Assembly (NCBI GenBank): GCA_023079485.1
Contig: CM041104.1
Coordinates: forward strand, 5,192,864-5,256,863
Direction of reading: 5' to 3'
DNA: 64,000 nucleotides
Source: Archilochus colubris
Taxonomy: Eukaryota > Chordata > Aves > Apodiformes > Trochilidae
Below the pieces are notes generated by a model. It had not been told where the DNA came from. It saw nothing but the letters and a program-made list of their open reading frames with translations, and did not search any database. The translations under genes and the position numbers were made by a program. This document shows, piece by piece, positions 14,025 through 25,010 of this stretch; positions within the stretch are counted from its first letter, which is position 1; the number at the start of each line of letters is the position of its first letter.

Positions 14025-16685
14025 GCTGGCTATGTTGGTGTTTGGTTGGATATTGGCTCTTGGGTTAATTGAACACATCTGCTGCTGGCTGTATGGTGGT
14101 TTGCTGGGTTCATCACTGCTTCTTTGTTTCATTGCCTGCCTGATGTAGCCATGGCCCAGTTTGTCACAGATGGGATGCTTGCCTTCCTAATTTCCTGCTC
14201 CTTTGCACTTGCAAACCAAGTTCTTGCTCTTCCTGTTGCCATTTGGGGTTGCCAAGGTCTCTTCCATGGTGCTTGGGCTCCTAAGCTGCAATGAGGACTC
14301 CTCCTCCTTGGGAAGGCACAGTCAGTGCATCACCTCTGGGACATCTGAGGGTTGTCCCTGGGGAGGATGGACAGTTTCTGGAAGTCCATTCCTGGCTGTT
14401 GCTGTGCTCTGCAGCCCTGGCATGGCTCAGTCTTGACCTTTTACTTTTTCAATTGAATTATTCATGGCTTCTGCTGGGAAATGTGGCACTGGAGCTTTTG
14501 GGTTAGAAACAGGTGGGATGCTGGCTCAGAGGGAAAGGAGATGGGAACATGGGGGGGAAAAGACCTGGGCAGGAAATAATCTCTGGAGATTTATTAAAAA
14601 AAAAAAAAAAAAAAAGCTTGGTTGATTAGACAAGCACCCTTCATGCTTTTTGTTTGCTTCTGGAGCATATCCTACTTTAGTTTGGAGGTGAAAGAATATT
14701 TTTCCACTGTGGTAAGAGCCATTCCTTAGAAATGCATGCTGGGCAGCCTAGAAATCAGCATCACACAGTGAAATGTAGGTTTGAGAGCAGAGCCAGGACC
14801 CAGCTGAGGGAACTTCATGAGGGCCAAGGGTGGGAAGGAGAGATCCTTCTCTTGCTCTTCCTCCATGCCTTGCTGAAAAGCCATCAGCACACTGGTCCCT
14901 CAGGGTGGCCTGGCTGGGCTGGGCTCTGGCTGATGTGAGGAGGTGTTGACTGGAGCTGAAGCTGCCTTGACAAGCCCCCAGGGAGACACTCAAATGAGCT
15001 TCTTTACAGCTCCCCTGCTCTTTTATTTCATCTGCCATCCTTTTAAAACACTCTCACAGAGGAGCTGGCAGTGTGCTTGTGTCCTGCTGTGCTTCCTGCT
15101 TCTCTGGGGGTCCCCAGGGGGATGCTTGGCAGTGTTGGTGTCCCCAGAGCCCCCTGAATAACCCCTTTGTAGTGCACCCTGTGCCTCAGGCTGAGCACAA
15201 GGAATGAGCTGGCTTCTGGTGTACAAACCCTTCAGGTGAAGGTTAAAGTTGTGGCCAGGGTGGGAATGCAATCAAACATGGCCTGGGATCATCTGAAGGA
15301 GCATCTCTTCTGTGCAGCACCCCTCTCTGCCTTGCTGACAGGTCCTGTGATATCCAGGGCTGGTTCCCTGCAAGGGGAGAAGGATGTTTGCATACTTGGG
15401 CAACTCCTTGGCAATGGGATGGAGGCAAAGGGTGGGATAACAAGGTCCCACTGAGGTCAAGCCTTCTGTTTCAGACCTTATCTTGCATTTCTCTAGCTGT
15501 ACAGTGGCCAATACCTCCTAGGTGACTACAATGGAAACAACTCATTACATTAGCAGCCATTTCACCCTTTTGTCCCATTCTTCCCCAGCAAGCAGCCTGG
15601 GCTGGGCTGGTAGGAGCTGTTCTGGTGTACACCAGGGAAGATGCTGCTTGTCTAAAGCTCCCTGGAGGTCACTGAAAGGTAAGGGAACAGAATAGGCCAA
15701 ATTCTACACATTTTTGTTGCTGTCTGAATTTTCTCCTGTCTTGGAAAATGCCTGCAGGGCTACCTTGCTGGAATCCTAGAGAAAAACACGGGGCTTTGGG
15801 AGGGCAGATGAAATGAAGGTGGTTCAGGGGGTTTGGGTTTGTTTGTTTAGCTTCTTGAAGAGGCAGTGAGGGAGAAAAAGGTGAGTGATGGGGTGATTCC
15901 CACTTCATGTCAGTTGAAAAGGACAATAAGACAATGAAGGAGTAGAGAAAATGTGAATAGATCAGCCCAGCAAGGGAATATGTATCCCAAATCTTTGGTG
16001 GGCCAGAGATGTCTTCTGGGCACCTGATCCTTGGCTCCCACCTATGACCCTGAGCTGTCCCAGGACAGCATCCCCATGGGCTGCCCCATTGCTATGGGGT
16101 GAGGATCAAGCCTGGGGGTGATGCTCTCATCCCAGAGCCCAGCCTGGAGCTCAGGCCATCTTGTGCCTGTCCTGTGTGGGGTGCCCAGCAGCTGCAGCAG
16201 GTTCTCCTTGCCCTTGCTCAGTTGGGTACAAGTGCAATCCCTGCCATGTCTTGTCCCTTGCTGAGCTCACAGTTTGTTTTTAGCCCCTCTGTGGCAGCAA
16301 TGAAAGAGGGGAAAGAAGTCTCTACTCATCTGCTTCCCAAACCAGGGGAAAAACAGTTTATCTGCCAGCATGGCTGCTGATGGATTTTTGCCTCTCAGCA
16401 GCATGGGCTGGAGTGGGAGGTGAGGGTGCTGTGCAGGTGCTGAAAGATGAGGGGGTTTGTGTGCCAGCACCATCAATAGCTCAGTACTGAGGCAGTGAAA
16501 CAGTGAAGTTTGTCCTGGATGCTGTGCCTGCATTGGTCACCATGTGCCTGCATTTATGTAGCCAGTTCCCTGGGGAGTATGTTGGTGACATGGAACCCTC
16601 TAACATGCTGCTGGGTTAGCTCCTCCTGGGTAGGTTTACTGCAATGTGTTGTGTGGATCAAGTGATCAGTGATTAAAATCAACCT

Positions 16686-16760
16686 GGATCTGCCCAAAGA
16701 AAGGGCTTGAATTCACATTGCCAAGCCAGCACCTCATCTACTGAGCCAGCTGGATCAGCT
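16686..16760 (-). repeat. Decayed tRNA-like sequence (possible SINE head)
   Basis: On the minus strand the word TGGCTCAGTAGATGAGG matches an RNA polymerase III A box and D-arm. AATTCAAGCCC, about 35 bases downstream, matches the B box and T-arm apart from its first two bases. The spacing fits a tRNA, but I cannot fold a complete acceptor or anticodon stem. It is therefore a pseudogene or an old tRNA-derived SINE rather than a working tRNA gene. Confidence 0.35.
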
Positions 16761-17237
16761 CCACCATGCTGGAGCAAGCTGGAGGCACCCAGGTTCCTGA
16801 CACCTCGGTCCTCCTGCTCCTTCCGGCCCCTGCCAGGATGTTTCTTTAGCTGTCTGGTTCAGCTGGACTGGTCTGCATTAAGCAGTGAGTTGTCTTGACA
16901 AAGTTAAGAGCCATCCAGAAGGATCCCAGTAAGGATGAAGGGGGAGACCAAAGGAGCTCTGAGGTGTCGTGGGGCTGGCAGGGTTTTTGAGTGCTCAGCC
17001 CTGGACAATTATCAGTTTCTCTGGGCCTCTCAACTGAGTTTTTTAGCTCCCACAAAGTGAGGACAAGTATTAAAGTATGGATTCTTGTTCTATGGCAAGG
17101 AAGAATTTTCTGGATGAAAGCTTTAATTAGATTTGTTTGGACCATGTTCACATGCCTCCTGGGTTTGCTTTCTATGAATACTTTAAATAACAGTGTTATT
17201 GGCAGGAACAAACTGCAAATTTGGGGTCAGCATCTCT

Positions 17238-17299
17238 GCTGATATAAATCAGTGCTGGTCTCTCCCCGGTGGTGGAGGTGCACCAATTTACACCCACAG
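17238..17299. repeat. Ancient palindromic repeat copy
   Basis: The left arm reads GCTGATATAAATCAGTG and the right arm CACCAATTTACACCCACAG. The arms are related as imperfect inverted repeats, with the same core words as the copy at 11852-11919. Confidence 0.45.
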
Positions 17300-20200
17300 A
17301 AAGGCAGAGTCCCTAAATGAATATTGGGAAATTAGTCTTGGAACATAAACTTGGAGTGAAAACCTCCAAGTGCTTGTACTGGAAACCTTATCCTGAGGCT
17401 GCAGCAGCTTTCAAATTGCAGCAGAGAGCATTAGCCACCAAGTCAGCAGGGGATCCTGACATCTTCCAGCACCTCCTCACCTCCTCTGTCTCCTCAGGGT
17501 TCTGCTCCCAGCCAGCCCTTCCCATGTCACCTACCCACTTGTTACCATGATCCAAAGTGAGCTCCATGGTCTGGACTGGCTGCCCCAGGGGCAGGCAGAG
17601 CCTTCAGCTTTCTGGGGCTTGAGCCAGCCCAGCCCCTGGTGGGGGCTTTGGGGTGTTGTGTTTGGAGGCTTGAAGGGGTGGAAAGTAAGGGGGGATGGGG
17701 CTGAGCTTGGGAATGGCAAAAGAAAAAGGAGGTGAGGGGGCCTCTGATTCCTGTCTCCTGGAGCAACTGGAGCATGCCCAGAAACAATAAATGTCCAGTG
17801 ATGGTTTGATGTGAGTTAGGATGGAAAAGCATCACAGAGAGTGTATCTGAAAAAGCTCTTGCTTTAAACTTCAGTGAACTCTCAAACAAATTATTGTGCA
17901 TTTGCAAAGCTGGGCTCCATATGGGCCAGGGCTCTGGGGAGGGGGTGGTTCCCTCCCTGGGAGTGCAGAACCTGCTCAGGACACCTTTGGGCAGTGCTGC
18001 AGATGGGGAGAGGTGAGGTCAGGGATGGATGGGCTGATGCAGGAGGAGAGGAGGGAGATGGGTGCTGTGAAGAGGGGATGTGCTGTCTCAGCTCCCTGTT
18101 GTTCTGGGGGTACCAGGTCCAGGCCTGGCATTGCTGGCAGGATGCTTCACTGACAGTCTTGGCATCCAGAATGTTCCATGGAACAGTTGTCTTGTACTGT
18201 GAAGGCTGAAACTCACTGTAAGAAAGAGCTCTAAACCTAGAGAAAGAGGAAAAAGCTGCTCCCAGGTTACCACAGGTAAAATCAGAAACATTTTCCAGGT
18301 TTTACTGACTCTTTACTCATCACCTCCCTGTCCCAGCTAGCACAGCACATGCCATGAGCAGGACTAGAAAGGGTATGGGGTGGGATTTGGGGCACCTCCT
18401 GGCATCTTTTCAAAGCCCTGCTCCCTGCTTGATTTCAGCACCCCCAACTTGGTGATGGGGTGCAGCAGGGTGGGTTTCCCTGTGCAGGAGCAGGTAGAGC
18501 AGTGGGGGTAGCTGGAACCAGAGCCCTTTGGTGCTGTATCTCAGGGGCACCACAGCACACTGGCTCTCACAGACCTTTTTAGGCAAATTCTACGTGTCTG
18601 GCTGCAGCCCCCAGCTCCAAAACCCCCTCTGAGGGGCTGCAGGTAGACAGCTCGTAAGATCAAGAGGGGTTTTAATCCTTCACTGACCCAAACAGATTAT
18701 TCTTTCTTCTCAGGCCAAGCATTTTGGAAAGGAAGGATGCCCCTGAGTGTGTGGAGCAGGCTGTGGGGCTTGGAGCATGTGGATGGGTCGTGGAGTAAAA
18801 GAATTGCAGCAAAGCAGGAAAATCTCCTTAAAAAAAATACATTTGCCAATATTTGTACGGGTCAGGCTGGGCAGTTCCTTGCCTTGCCTCATGAAGGCAA
18901 TGGTGAGGAAGAGGATGAAGAGATGCTCTGAATTCCTATTCCCTGATCCACTGGACAGCCCAAATACTTCCCTTACCAACCATGTCTTGCTCAGAGCCAT
19001 CATTTTTGGGGGGGCAGAGACTGCCTCCCCCAGGCATCTAGAAAGACAGGGAGCTATTTGGAGAAGGGAAATCCCTGTTTTGCTGGACTGAGGAGGGATG
19101 AGAGGGATATGGAGGATCCAGTCCAGGACATGTTCATCACTAACCATCCCCAGAGCACAGGAACTGAGCCCTGGGGTCAGGCAGGTAAAGGGCTCTGGGT
19201 CTGTGCAGTCACCTGGAATAAGAGAGAGAAGAATGTGTGAGGATGGCTGCCTGGCTGAGGGGGCTTGGGTGATGGGGGTTGAGAGAGGAGGATGTGAGTA
19301 TCTCCCAGGGGCTTTATGGGGAGCAGTGCTCCTCTGGGAATGTTCTGTCTGTCCTCAAAATAAGGCTGCAGCAGAGGGAAGCAGCAGCATCTCCCTCCTC
19401 CCAGGCTTGCCCAGCCCTGGGGCTCAGTAGCTAGAACCCAACCAGCCCCAAAGCCACCTCACCCAGCAATGGGGCTCTTCCTCCTGTGGTTTCCATGCAG
19501 GGCTTCTGCAGCACAGTCTGGGGGCCATGCACACGTGAAGATGATCCCTTCATGCACAGCAAAAAGTATCTGAAAAAAACAAACAAAAAAAAAGCCCAGG
19601 CTCTCCAGATCTGCTCCTGCATCATTTTGAGGAAGGAGCAGAGGCAGGCGGGGTGTGGGTAGCCCTGCCCCTCACACCCAATAAAGTGTGGCTGTGTCTG
19701 GTTTGTATCTGAAGAGGAAAAGAGAGAGGGGGAAAAAGCCTTTCTGAAATGAGATTCCTTCCATGACAGCGTGCTGACATGCTTCGGAGTGATTTTGGCA
19801 AGAAATGGGAAAGCTAAGGAGGAGATGGGGTTTGTGCAGGCAGCTGGGGAGAGCTGCAGGACTTCTGGCACCCTCACCCCAGGGCTGCTGCCTTGCTGGG
19901 GCTCTGCCCAGCTGAAAACTCTCTAATGCAGGTTTTAAGGGATTTTTTTTTCTCCCTCTTACTACCATCCCTCTATCCCTGGCCAAACCATCAGGGAGGG
20001 GGTAGCCAGCATCCTGGACTTGTGCAGATTAGGGGCATGTTGGTCATTCTGGTGTGTGTCCCCAGCTGGTGACAGATTGAGTGGGCACATGGGATGGAGC
20101 TGGGAAGCATCAGGCTCCCTGGGGATGTCTCTTTGGAGCCAATCCTGGGGTTTAAGGCATCAGTTCCCAGCCCTAAGCTATTTGGCATCGTGTGCCTGGT

Positions 20201-20591
20201 ACCGACACCCCAGGGGACCCCGTTTTGGCATGGGGCTGGGTTCTCAGCTGTTGGCTTTGGGCTCTCTCCTGTGCCTTAGCCATGGGGCTGGATCCCAGCA
20301 GGATGGGGCTGCGGGTGCTGCTTCCCCCAACATGCAGGGCGCTGGGGCGGATTTGCAGGTGCCATTACAAGCATCTGGTCATTGAATATTTATGAAGTAG
20401 GAAAGCAAACCAAATGCCAGGAACGAAAGGAAACCAAACCTGATACTTGCAGTTACTAAAAGAGTCAGGAATTGGTTTCTTACACCCCAGCTGTGGGGCA
20501 GGACCAGCATGTCCCCCAGGGCAGAGGAATAAGAGGCAGCAGACAGACCCAGCAGCCAGCTCCATCCATCCATCCCAGCAGGACCAAGCTT

Positions 20592-20626
20592 GGCTGGTGT
20601 AACCTGGAGCCACTCTGATTTACACC
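20592..20626. repeat. Ancient palindromic repeat copy, short centre
   Basis: GGCTGGTGTAA at the left and TGATTTACACC at the right face each other across about 13 bases, matching the arm words of the copies at 11.9 and 17.2 kb. Confidence 0.45.
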
Positions 20627-22719
20627 TTTGCTGCTGTGCCAGCCCCAGAACCATAACCTTTTTCAGCAGGATCCCATTCCTAAGGAATGGAAAATTCACT
20701 GATGTCTTTGCATGGGTCTGGTGCAAAGAAATAGTTATTGTTCTCCTGCTGGGGCTCAGGGAAAGCTGCTGCTGCTGTCAGGAAGGCAGGTAAATCCGTG
20801 GGGAAGGAGGAAACCTCCAGGTGACATGGGCTCAGCATTTCGGAAACCCTGTCTCTGTAGCTCTGTGCCTCAGCACTGGTGGTGCCTTTCATTTTAACTA
20901 TTTAATTATTTTTAATCAGTTCTCTGAGTACTCCCTGGGCCCTTTTGGTTTTTTTTTTTCCCTCCTTTTTCTTTTCTGATTTAGGGACTAGAGAAAATCT
21001 GGAGCAGATATTATCAGCTTTCCAACACACACAGAAGTTTTGTGGCAGGTTCTCTACTGTGCCCATCACCACCCTCACCCCACACTCTCATGGTGCCAAA
21101 GCCAGGAAAAGGTTTTTCCCAGTTGCTCATACCTGGGCAGCACAGCAGCCTCTTTTTCCCCTGGCCCTGCTGCTGCCTCTGTGTGACCACCAGAGCTTTG
21201 CCTTGTCCCTGATCAGGGGCCACCAAGAGGACACAGGTAAGGAGCTGCCCTCCTGTTGCAGGAGGCAGTGCAATGGGTAGTGCTGGCCTTATTCTTTTCC
21301 ACAACTGAGAGAGGACCTCAAGCCCAAATATCCTGGATTTCCTGGTCCTGCAGTGTCTTCCACCTTCCTCCATGCCAATGATTTCTCTCCCCACTGATAC
21401 AGCACCAGAGTTGGAGCACCAGAGATTTGGAGCTTGTGGCAAATCATAACTGTTCCCAAGGCCCCAGGTAACCAGGAGCATTTTTTAAACAGTGCCTTGG
21501 AACCCTCTGGTGACTTTACCACAGGCTAAGGCTGGGCAAAAGAAGAGGGTGGGGCGGGGGCATGTCCCAGGCAGGTGGGGTCCCCCATTGCTCCCTCCCA
21601 GCCACCTCTGCCCAGCAAGTACCTCCAGATGGCTCAGGTTGCATTTTCTCTTTGATGACTCCAGCCCCAAGGTAGGTGTTTTACTGCTGCCTCCTTTGGT
21701 TAGTTTTTTACATGAATCTCCTGCCCTGGCACAATCTGTTGGAGGGGGTAGTGGGGGGGGGCAGAGAAGCTGCCAGGAAAATCCCTGATTTTGGTACACC
21801 AGTGCCAATGGGAGCTGAGAAAAGCTGTGGGTCAAAGCAGCCACATTTCACCTCTCTGCCTCATCCCATCTTTTGTGTGATGGGGAAAGTGTATGGGTCC
21901 TCCTGGGTATCTCACTAGGTCTCTCCCTTTCCCATGGCCTCCTCTCCCTCCTCACAGCAGAGATAATCTGGTCAAGGAGACCAGATCTGACATCACCCTG
22001 CAAAAACAGGGGAGCTTTGATCCATATGAAGGGAGCAGTGTGAACACAACCCATGTGTTGGAGCCTTTTGGTGAGTTCCTGTCCTGCTCCTAGGTCCCCG
22101 TCCATTCTTCTGTCTGGGGCCAGGCAGAGCTGGGATGTGGGTCACGTTGCTGGGGGGGCATGGAGAGGGAATCCAGTAAATCACTGCGTGAAAAAGAGAT
22201 GATGCTGCAGGGTCTCCAGCTAAGGGTGTGCTGTGGGGATGCTGGAAGCACTGCCAGCCCTTGCCAGCATAGGGACTGGGCTAACTGGGTGGACAGGGTG
22301 CCTGGTGAACCCCCCAGGTGTGACACCCCAGGGGAAGGACTGAGTCTGAAGGGCTGCCAGGGTGTTTGGATCTGGAGTGGGATGGGGAGGGGAGAACAAA
22401 CAGCATTGCAGAAAAAAATATATTAACTATTTAATAAGAAAAAAAAAAGTCTCCCAGCTGGGATTCATCAGGGAGAGCTTTCCAGGAGAAATAATAAGGC
22501 AAGCAGACCCTGGCCAGTGCAGCAATACCTTTGTGCTGGCTGGGGTGAGGTGTCCTGCTGGGACAGCAGGTTGAGCAGCCCAGGTCCTGGGGAGTGGGGG
22601 GAGCCCCTCCAGGATACAAGGAGCACCCTGAGGAAGGGATGTCTCAAAAAAAACATCTGCAGACAGCCAGAGCATGGGCTGTAGCCCTGTGGGCAGCCCC
22701 CTCTGCTTAGAGCCAACCC

Positions 22720-22742
22720 GGGGGGGGGGGCTGGGGAAGGGG
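22720..22742 (+). other. G-run cluster, possible G-quadruplex
   Basis: An eleven-base G run is followed by CT, GGGG, AA and GGGG. This is enough G tracts with short loops for a G-quadruplex on the plus strand. No gene is attached to it. Confidence 0.5.
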
Positions 22743-23775
22743 CTCCCTTTCCTTCCCAGAACTGCTGGTATTGAGCCTAAAAAAGGGAATTGTTGGATTC
22801 TTTACCAAAGAAGGAAAGCTGGCTGCCTGCCGGGAGAAGGATGCTGCAGCACAGCCCACAGGTTGTTCCACAGGGCTCATTCTGGGCTCGATTTGGGGGG
22901 GCACAGGGGCCAGATCCAGCCCAGTGGGTTGTGGTGCTGTGCACTGCCCTCCTCGGGGCTGCTGGGGGGGCTGAGCCACCCTGACCCTCAGCACCTTGGG
23001 CTGTGGGGAGGAAGAGGGGGTGGGGGTGAGACCCGTGGTCCCCCCCTCCTCAGAGAGCTCTGCTCAGCCCTCCCACTGCCCTGCACCCCCTGGAGGGGTC
23101 CGGATCCCTCTTCTCAAGCTTTGTTCCACACCTCCTCATCCCTCTCTCTCTGGCACCACCATCAACAACCAACTTTGGCCACCAAATAGAGATGGGAAAA
23201 GTGTCCTGCAGCTGGAGAGCTGCTCCAGCAGGCCAGAGGCTCTGGAATTATTTCATCAGGAGGGACTGGAGCTCTTGCTGAGCTCCAGGTCAACTGCAGA
23301 GTTATTAGAACTTAGTAAATGTGGTTTTAACAACCATCTGGCACTTCTTTTATATGCAATAACCATCCCATTACATTGAAATAAAATCCACATTTAAGGC
23401 ACTTAATTGCACAAGTGGCTCTTTTTTTTTTTTTTTTCTTTTCTTTTTTTTTTTTAATGAGATGAGACAGAAAACAACTAAACCACCCTTCCTGTTTCCA
23501 TCTGTTGGAGCAGAGGAGTTTGGCTGCGGGGCTCCAGCCTCCTCTCCAGGCTGTGCTGGGGTACAGGGGGTTGTTTGAGCCCCAGGGAAAAGTGTCAGGA
23601 AAAAAAAAAAAAAAATCTTCCCCTCCCCCCGGGCTGCTCTCCAGGAAGGGCAATGGGATTGGGAATGTCCGCATCATCCCAAAAGAGAGAGGCTGGGTGT
23701 GCGGGATGGGTGTGCGAGCGGGAGCTGCTCCGGCTCCACGGGAAACTTCCCAGGAAAGCCGAAAGCCAAGTTCCC

Positions 23776-23790
23776 AGTGCCCTCTGCAGG
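23776..23790 (-). promoter_or_regulatory. CTCF-like site, minus strand
   Basis: The minus strand reads CCTGCAGAGGGCACT, which fits the CTCF core CCASYAGRGGGCRSY at 14 of 15 positions by eye. It lies about 1.5 kb upstream of the RPN2 start codon and pairs with an oppositely oriented site 84 bases downstream. Binding is a prediction only. Confidence 0.4.
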
Positions 23791-23859
23791 AGGAAGAGCA
23801 GCGGCTTCCCGCTGGAAGGGGCCTCCCGGGGGGGCAGTGACCCCCAGGAGCGGGTCCCT

Positions 23860-23874
23860 CCCGCAGGGGGCAGG
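23860..23874 (+). promoter_or_regulatory. CTCF-like site, plus strand
   Basis: CCCGCAGGGGGCAGG matches the CTCF core at about 13 of 15 positions and faces away from the minus-strand site at 23776-23790. The surrounding 250 bases are GC-rich. Confidence 0.35.
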
Positions 23875-23998
23875 GGCATCCCGCAGGCACATCCTGCCTG
23901 TCCCGGGGGGCTCCCGGGGGATGCACGTCGCTCCTGGGGCTCTTCCCAAGAGTCACCTGGAATACTTGCCACGGGCTTCACCTCATGCTTGCTTTTTT

Positions 23999-24070
23999 GG
24001 GGTTTTGGTTTGGTTGGGTTTTGGGGGGGGGAGTTTTGTGGGGTTTGTTGGGTTTTGTTTTGTTTGTTTG
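23999..24070 (+). repeat. G/T-rich low-complexity tract
   Basis: About 70 bases are made almost only of G and T, with repeated GGGGTTTT, GGTTT and GTTTG words and a nine-base G run. It is strand-asymmetric and could form G-quadruplex structures. It passes into (GTTT)n at its right end. Confidence 0.75.
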
Positions 24071-24213
24071 TATTTTTTGGGAGAGGGTACTTTGGAAAAA
24101 ACAAAGAGGAAAAAAAAAAAGGGGAAATGAGGCTCCCCTGGCTTTGGGATGGCCCAAACGATCCCTTCAGCCTCTCACACTCCCCTCGAGGAACACGATT
24201 CACCCCAGGAGGC

Positions 24214-24303
24214 AACACGCGGTGCGACACGCGGTGCGACGCAGTGTGCGACACGCGGTGCGACACGCGGTGTGTGACACGCGGTGCGACACGTGGTGCG
24301 ACA
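24214..24303. repeat. 12-bp CpG-rich tandem repeat, about 7 copies
   Basis: The unit is close to ACACGCGGTGCG and appears about seven times with small changes (GTGTG, CGTGG variants). Each good unit carries two or three CpG dinucleotides. The open frame through it (TRCD repeats) is a by-product of the repeat and not a gene. Confidence 0.9.
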
Positions 24304-24359
24304 GCTGAGAACCACCACACCAGGGCGTGACGCAGCTTGGCACAGCAGGCACGGCGCGA

Positions 24360-24930
24360 TATGAAATGTCGGGTCGTGCCGTATCGTGCCGTGTCCTGCT
24401 GTGCCGAGTTGTGTCCTGTTGTGCTGTGACTTGTCACATCCTCCTGCATCCCATCATGCTGTATCGTGCCACATCGTGTCCTGTTGTGCCATGAACTGTT
24501 GCGTCCTGCCGTGCCCCATCGTGTGTATCATGCCATGTCCTGTCGTGCCATATCATGCTGTATCGTGACCTGTCATGTCCTGTCACGTTCTGTCGCATTC
24601 TATCACATTCTGTTGCACCCTGCCGTGTCCTGTCGCGTCCTGTCGCAATATTATCGCGTCCTATCGTGCCGTATCGTGACCTGTCGTGTCCTGGCACGTT
24701 CTGTTGTGCCCTGACATGTCCTTTCGCGTCCTGTTGCTTCCTATCGCATCCTGACGTGTCCTGTCGCGTCCTGTCGCTATCTATCGCGTCCTATCGCCTC
24801 CTATCGCGTCCTATCGCATCCTGACGCGTCCTATCGCATCCTGACGTGTCCTGTCGCGTCCTGTCGCTATCTATCGCGTCCTGTCGCTATCTATCGCCTC
24901 CTATCGCCTCCTATCGCGTCCTGTCGTGCT
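24360..24930. repeat. Minisatellite with a strict 10-bp period
   Basis: Roughly 57 units of a 10-base word such as CTGTCGCGTC or CTATCGCGTC run almost without phase breaks. The left half is diverged (GTGCC, CATGTCC forms), whereas the right part from about 24,720 is more uniform. A higher-order repeat is visible: the 50 bases at 24741-24790 recur exactly at 24831-24880, a shift of 90 bases or nine units. Most units hold one or two CpGs. The array stops about 30 bases before the CpG-island promoter of RPN2. Open frames across it on either strand are repeat artefacts. Confidence 0.95.
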
Positions 24931-24962
24931 GTACCCGCCGCCGCTTCCCCTTTAAGGCGCCG

Positions 24963-24969
24963 TGACGTG
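24963..24969 (+). promoter_or_regulatory. TGACGTG box (CRE / UPRE core)
   Basis: TGACGTG is shared by CRE-type sites and the XBP1/ATF6 UPR element (consensus TGACGTGG; here the next base is C). It lies 23 bases upstream of the ERSE-like element. Confidence 0.4.
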
Positions 24970-24991
24970 CTCAGCGCCGAGAGCGCCTCAG

Positions 24992-25010
24992 CCAATCAGC
25001 GCCGCCCACA
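24992..25010 (+). promoter_or_regulatory. ERSE-like element CCAAT-N9-CCACA
   Basis: CCAAT at 24992-24996 is followed by exactly nine GC-rich bases and then CCACA at 25006-25010. The ER stress response element is CCAAT-N9-CCACG, so only the final base differs. RPN2 makes an ER glycosylation subunit, which makes ATF6/NF-Y control plausible. Confidence 0.45.

Larger units (their letters stand above)
362..24213. other. Gene-poor stretch upstream of RPN2, no supported exon
   Basis: I read both strands for conserved protein segments flanked by splice sites and found none that I could defend. The longer open frames here (for example 3026-3823 and 12366-13190 on the minus strand) are rich in Pro, Ser, Gly and Trp and look like GC-rich noncoding sequence. 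In mammals MROH8 sits divergently beside RPN2, and no recognisable MROH8 exon is visible here. The stretch holds simple repeats, old palindromic repeat copies, a tRNA-like relic and CTCF-like sites, all listed separately. Distal exons of an unrecognised, fast-evolving gene cannot be excluded. Confidence 0.6.

Noticed and set aside
23595..24449. 284-codon minus-strand open frame
   Set aside because: Half of it is the 12-bp repeat read in frame and the rest is GC-rich low-complexity sequence; it has no domain.
24360..24930. CRISPR-like array
   Set aside because: The repeats are directly tandem 10-mers with no unique spacers, and the DNA is vertebrate.
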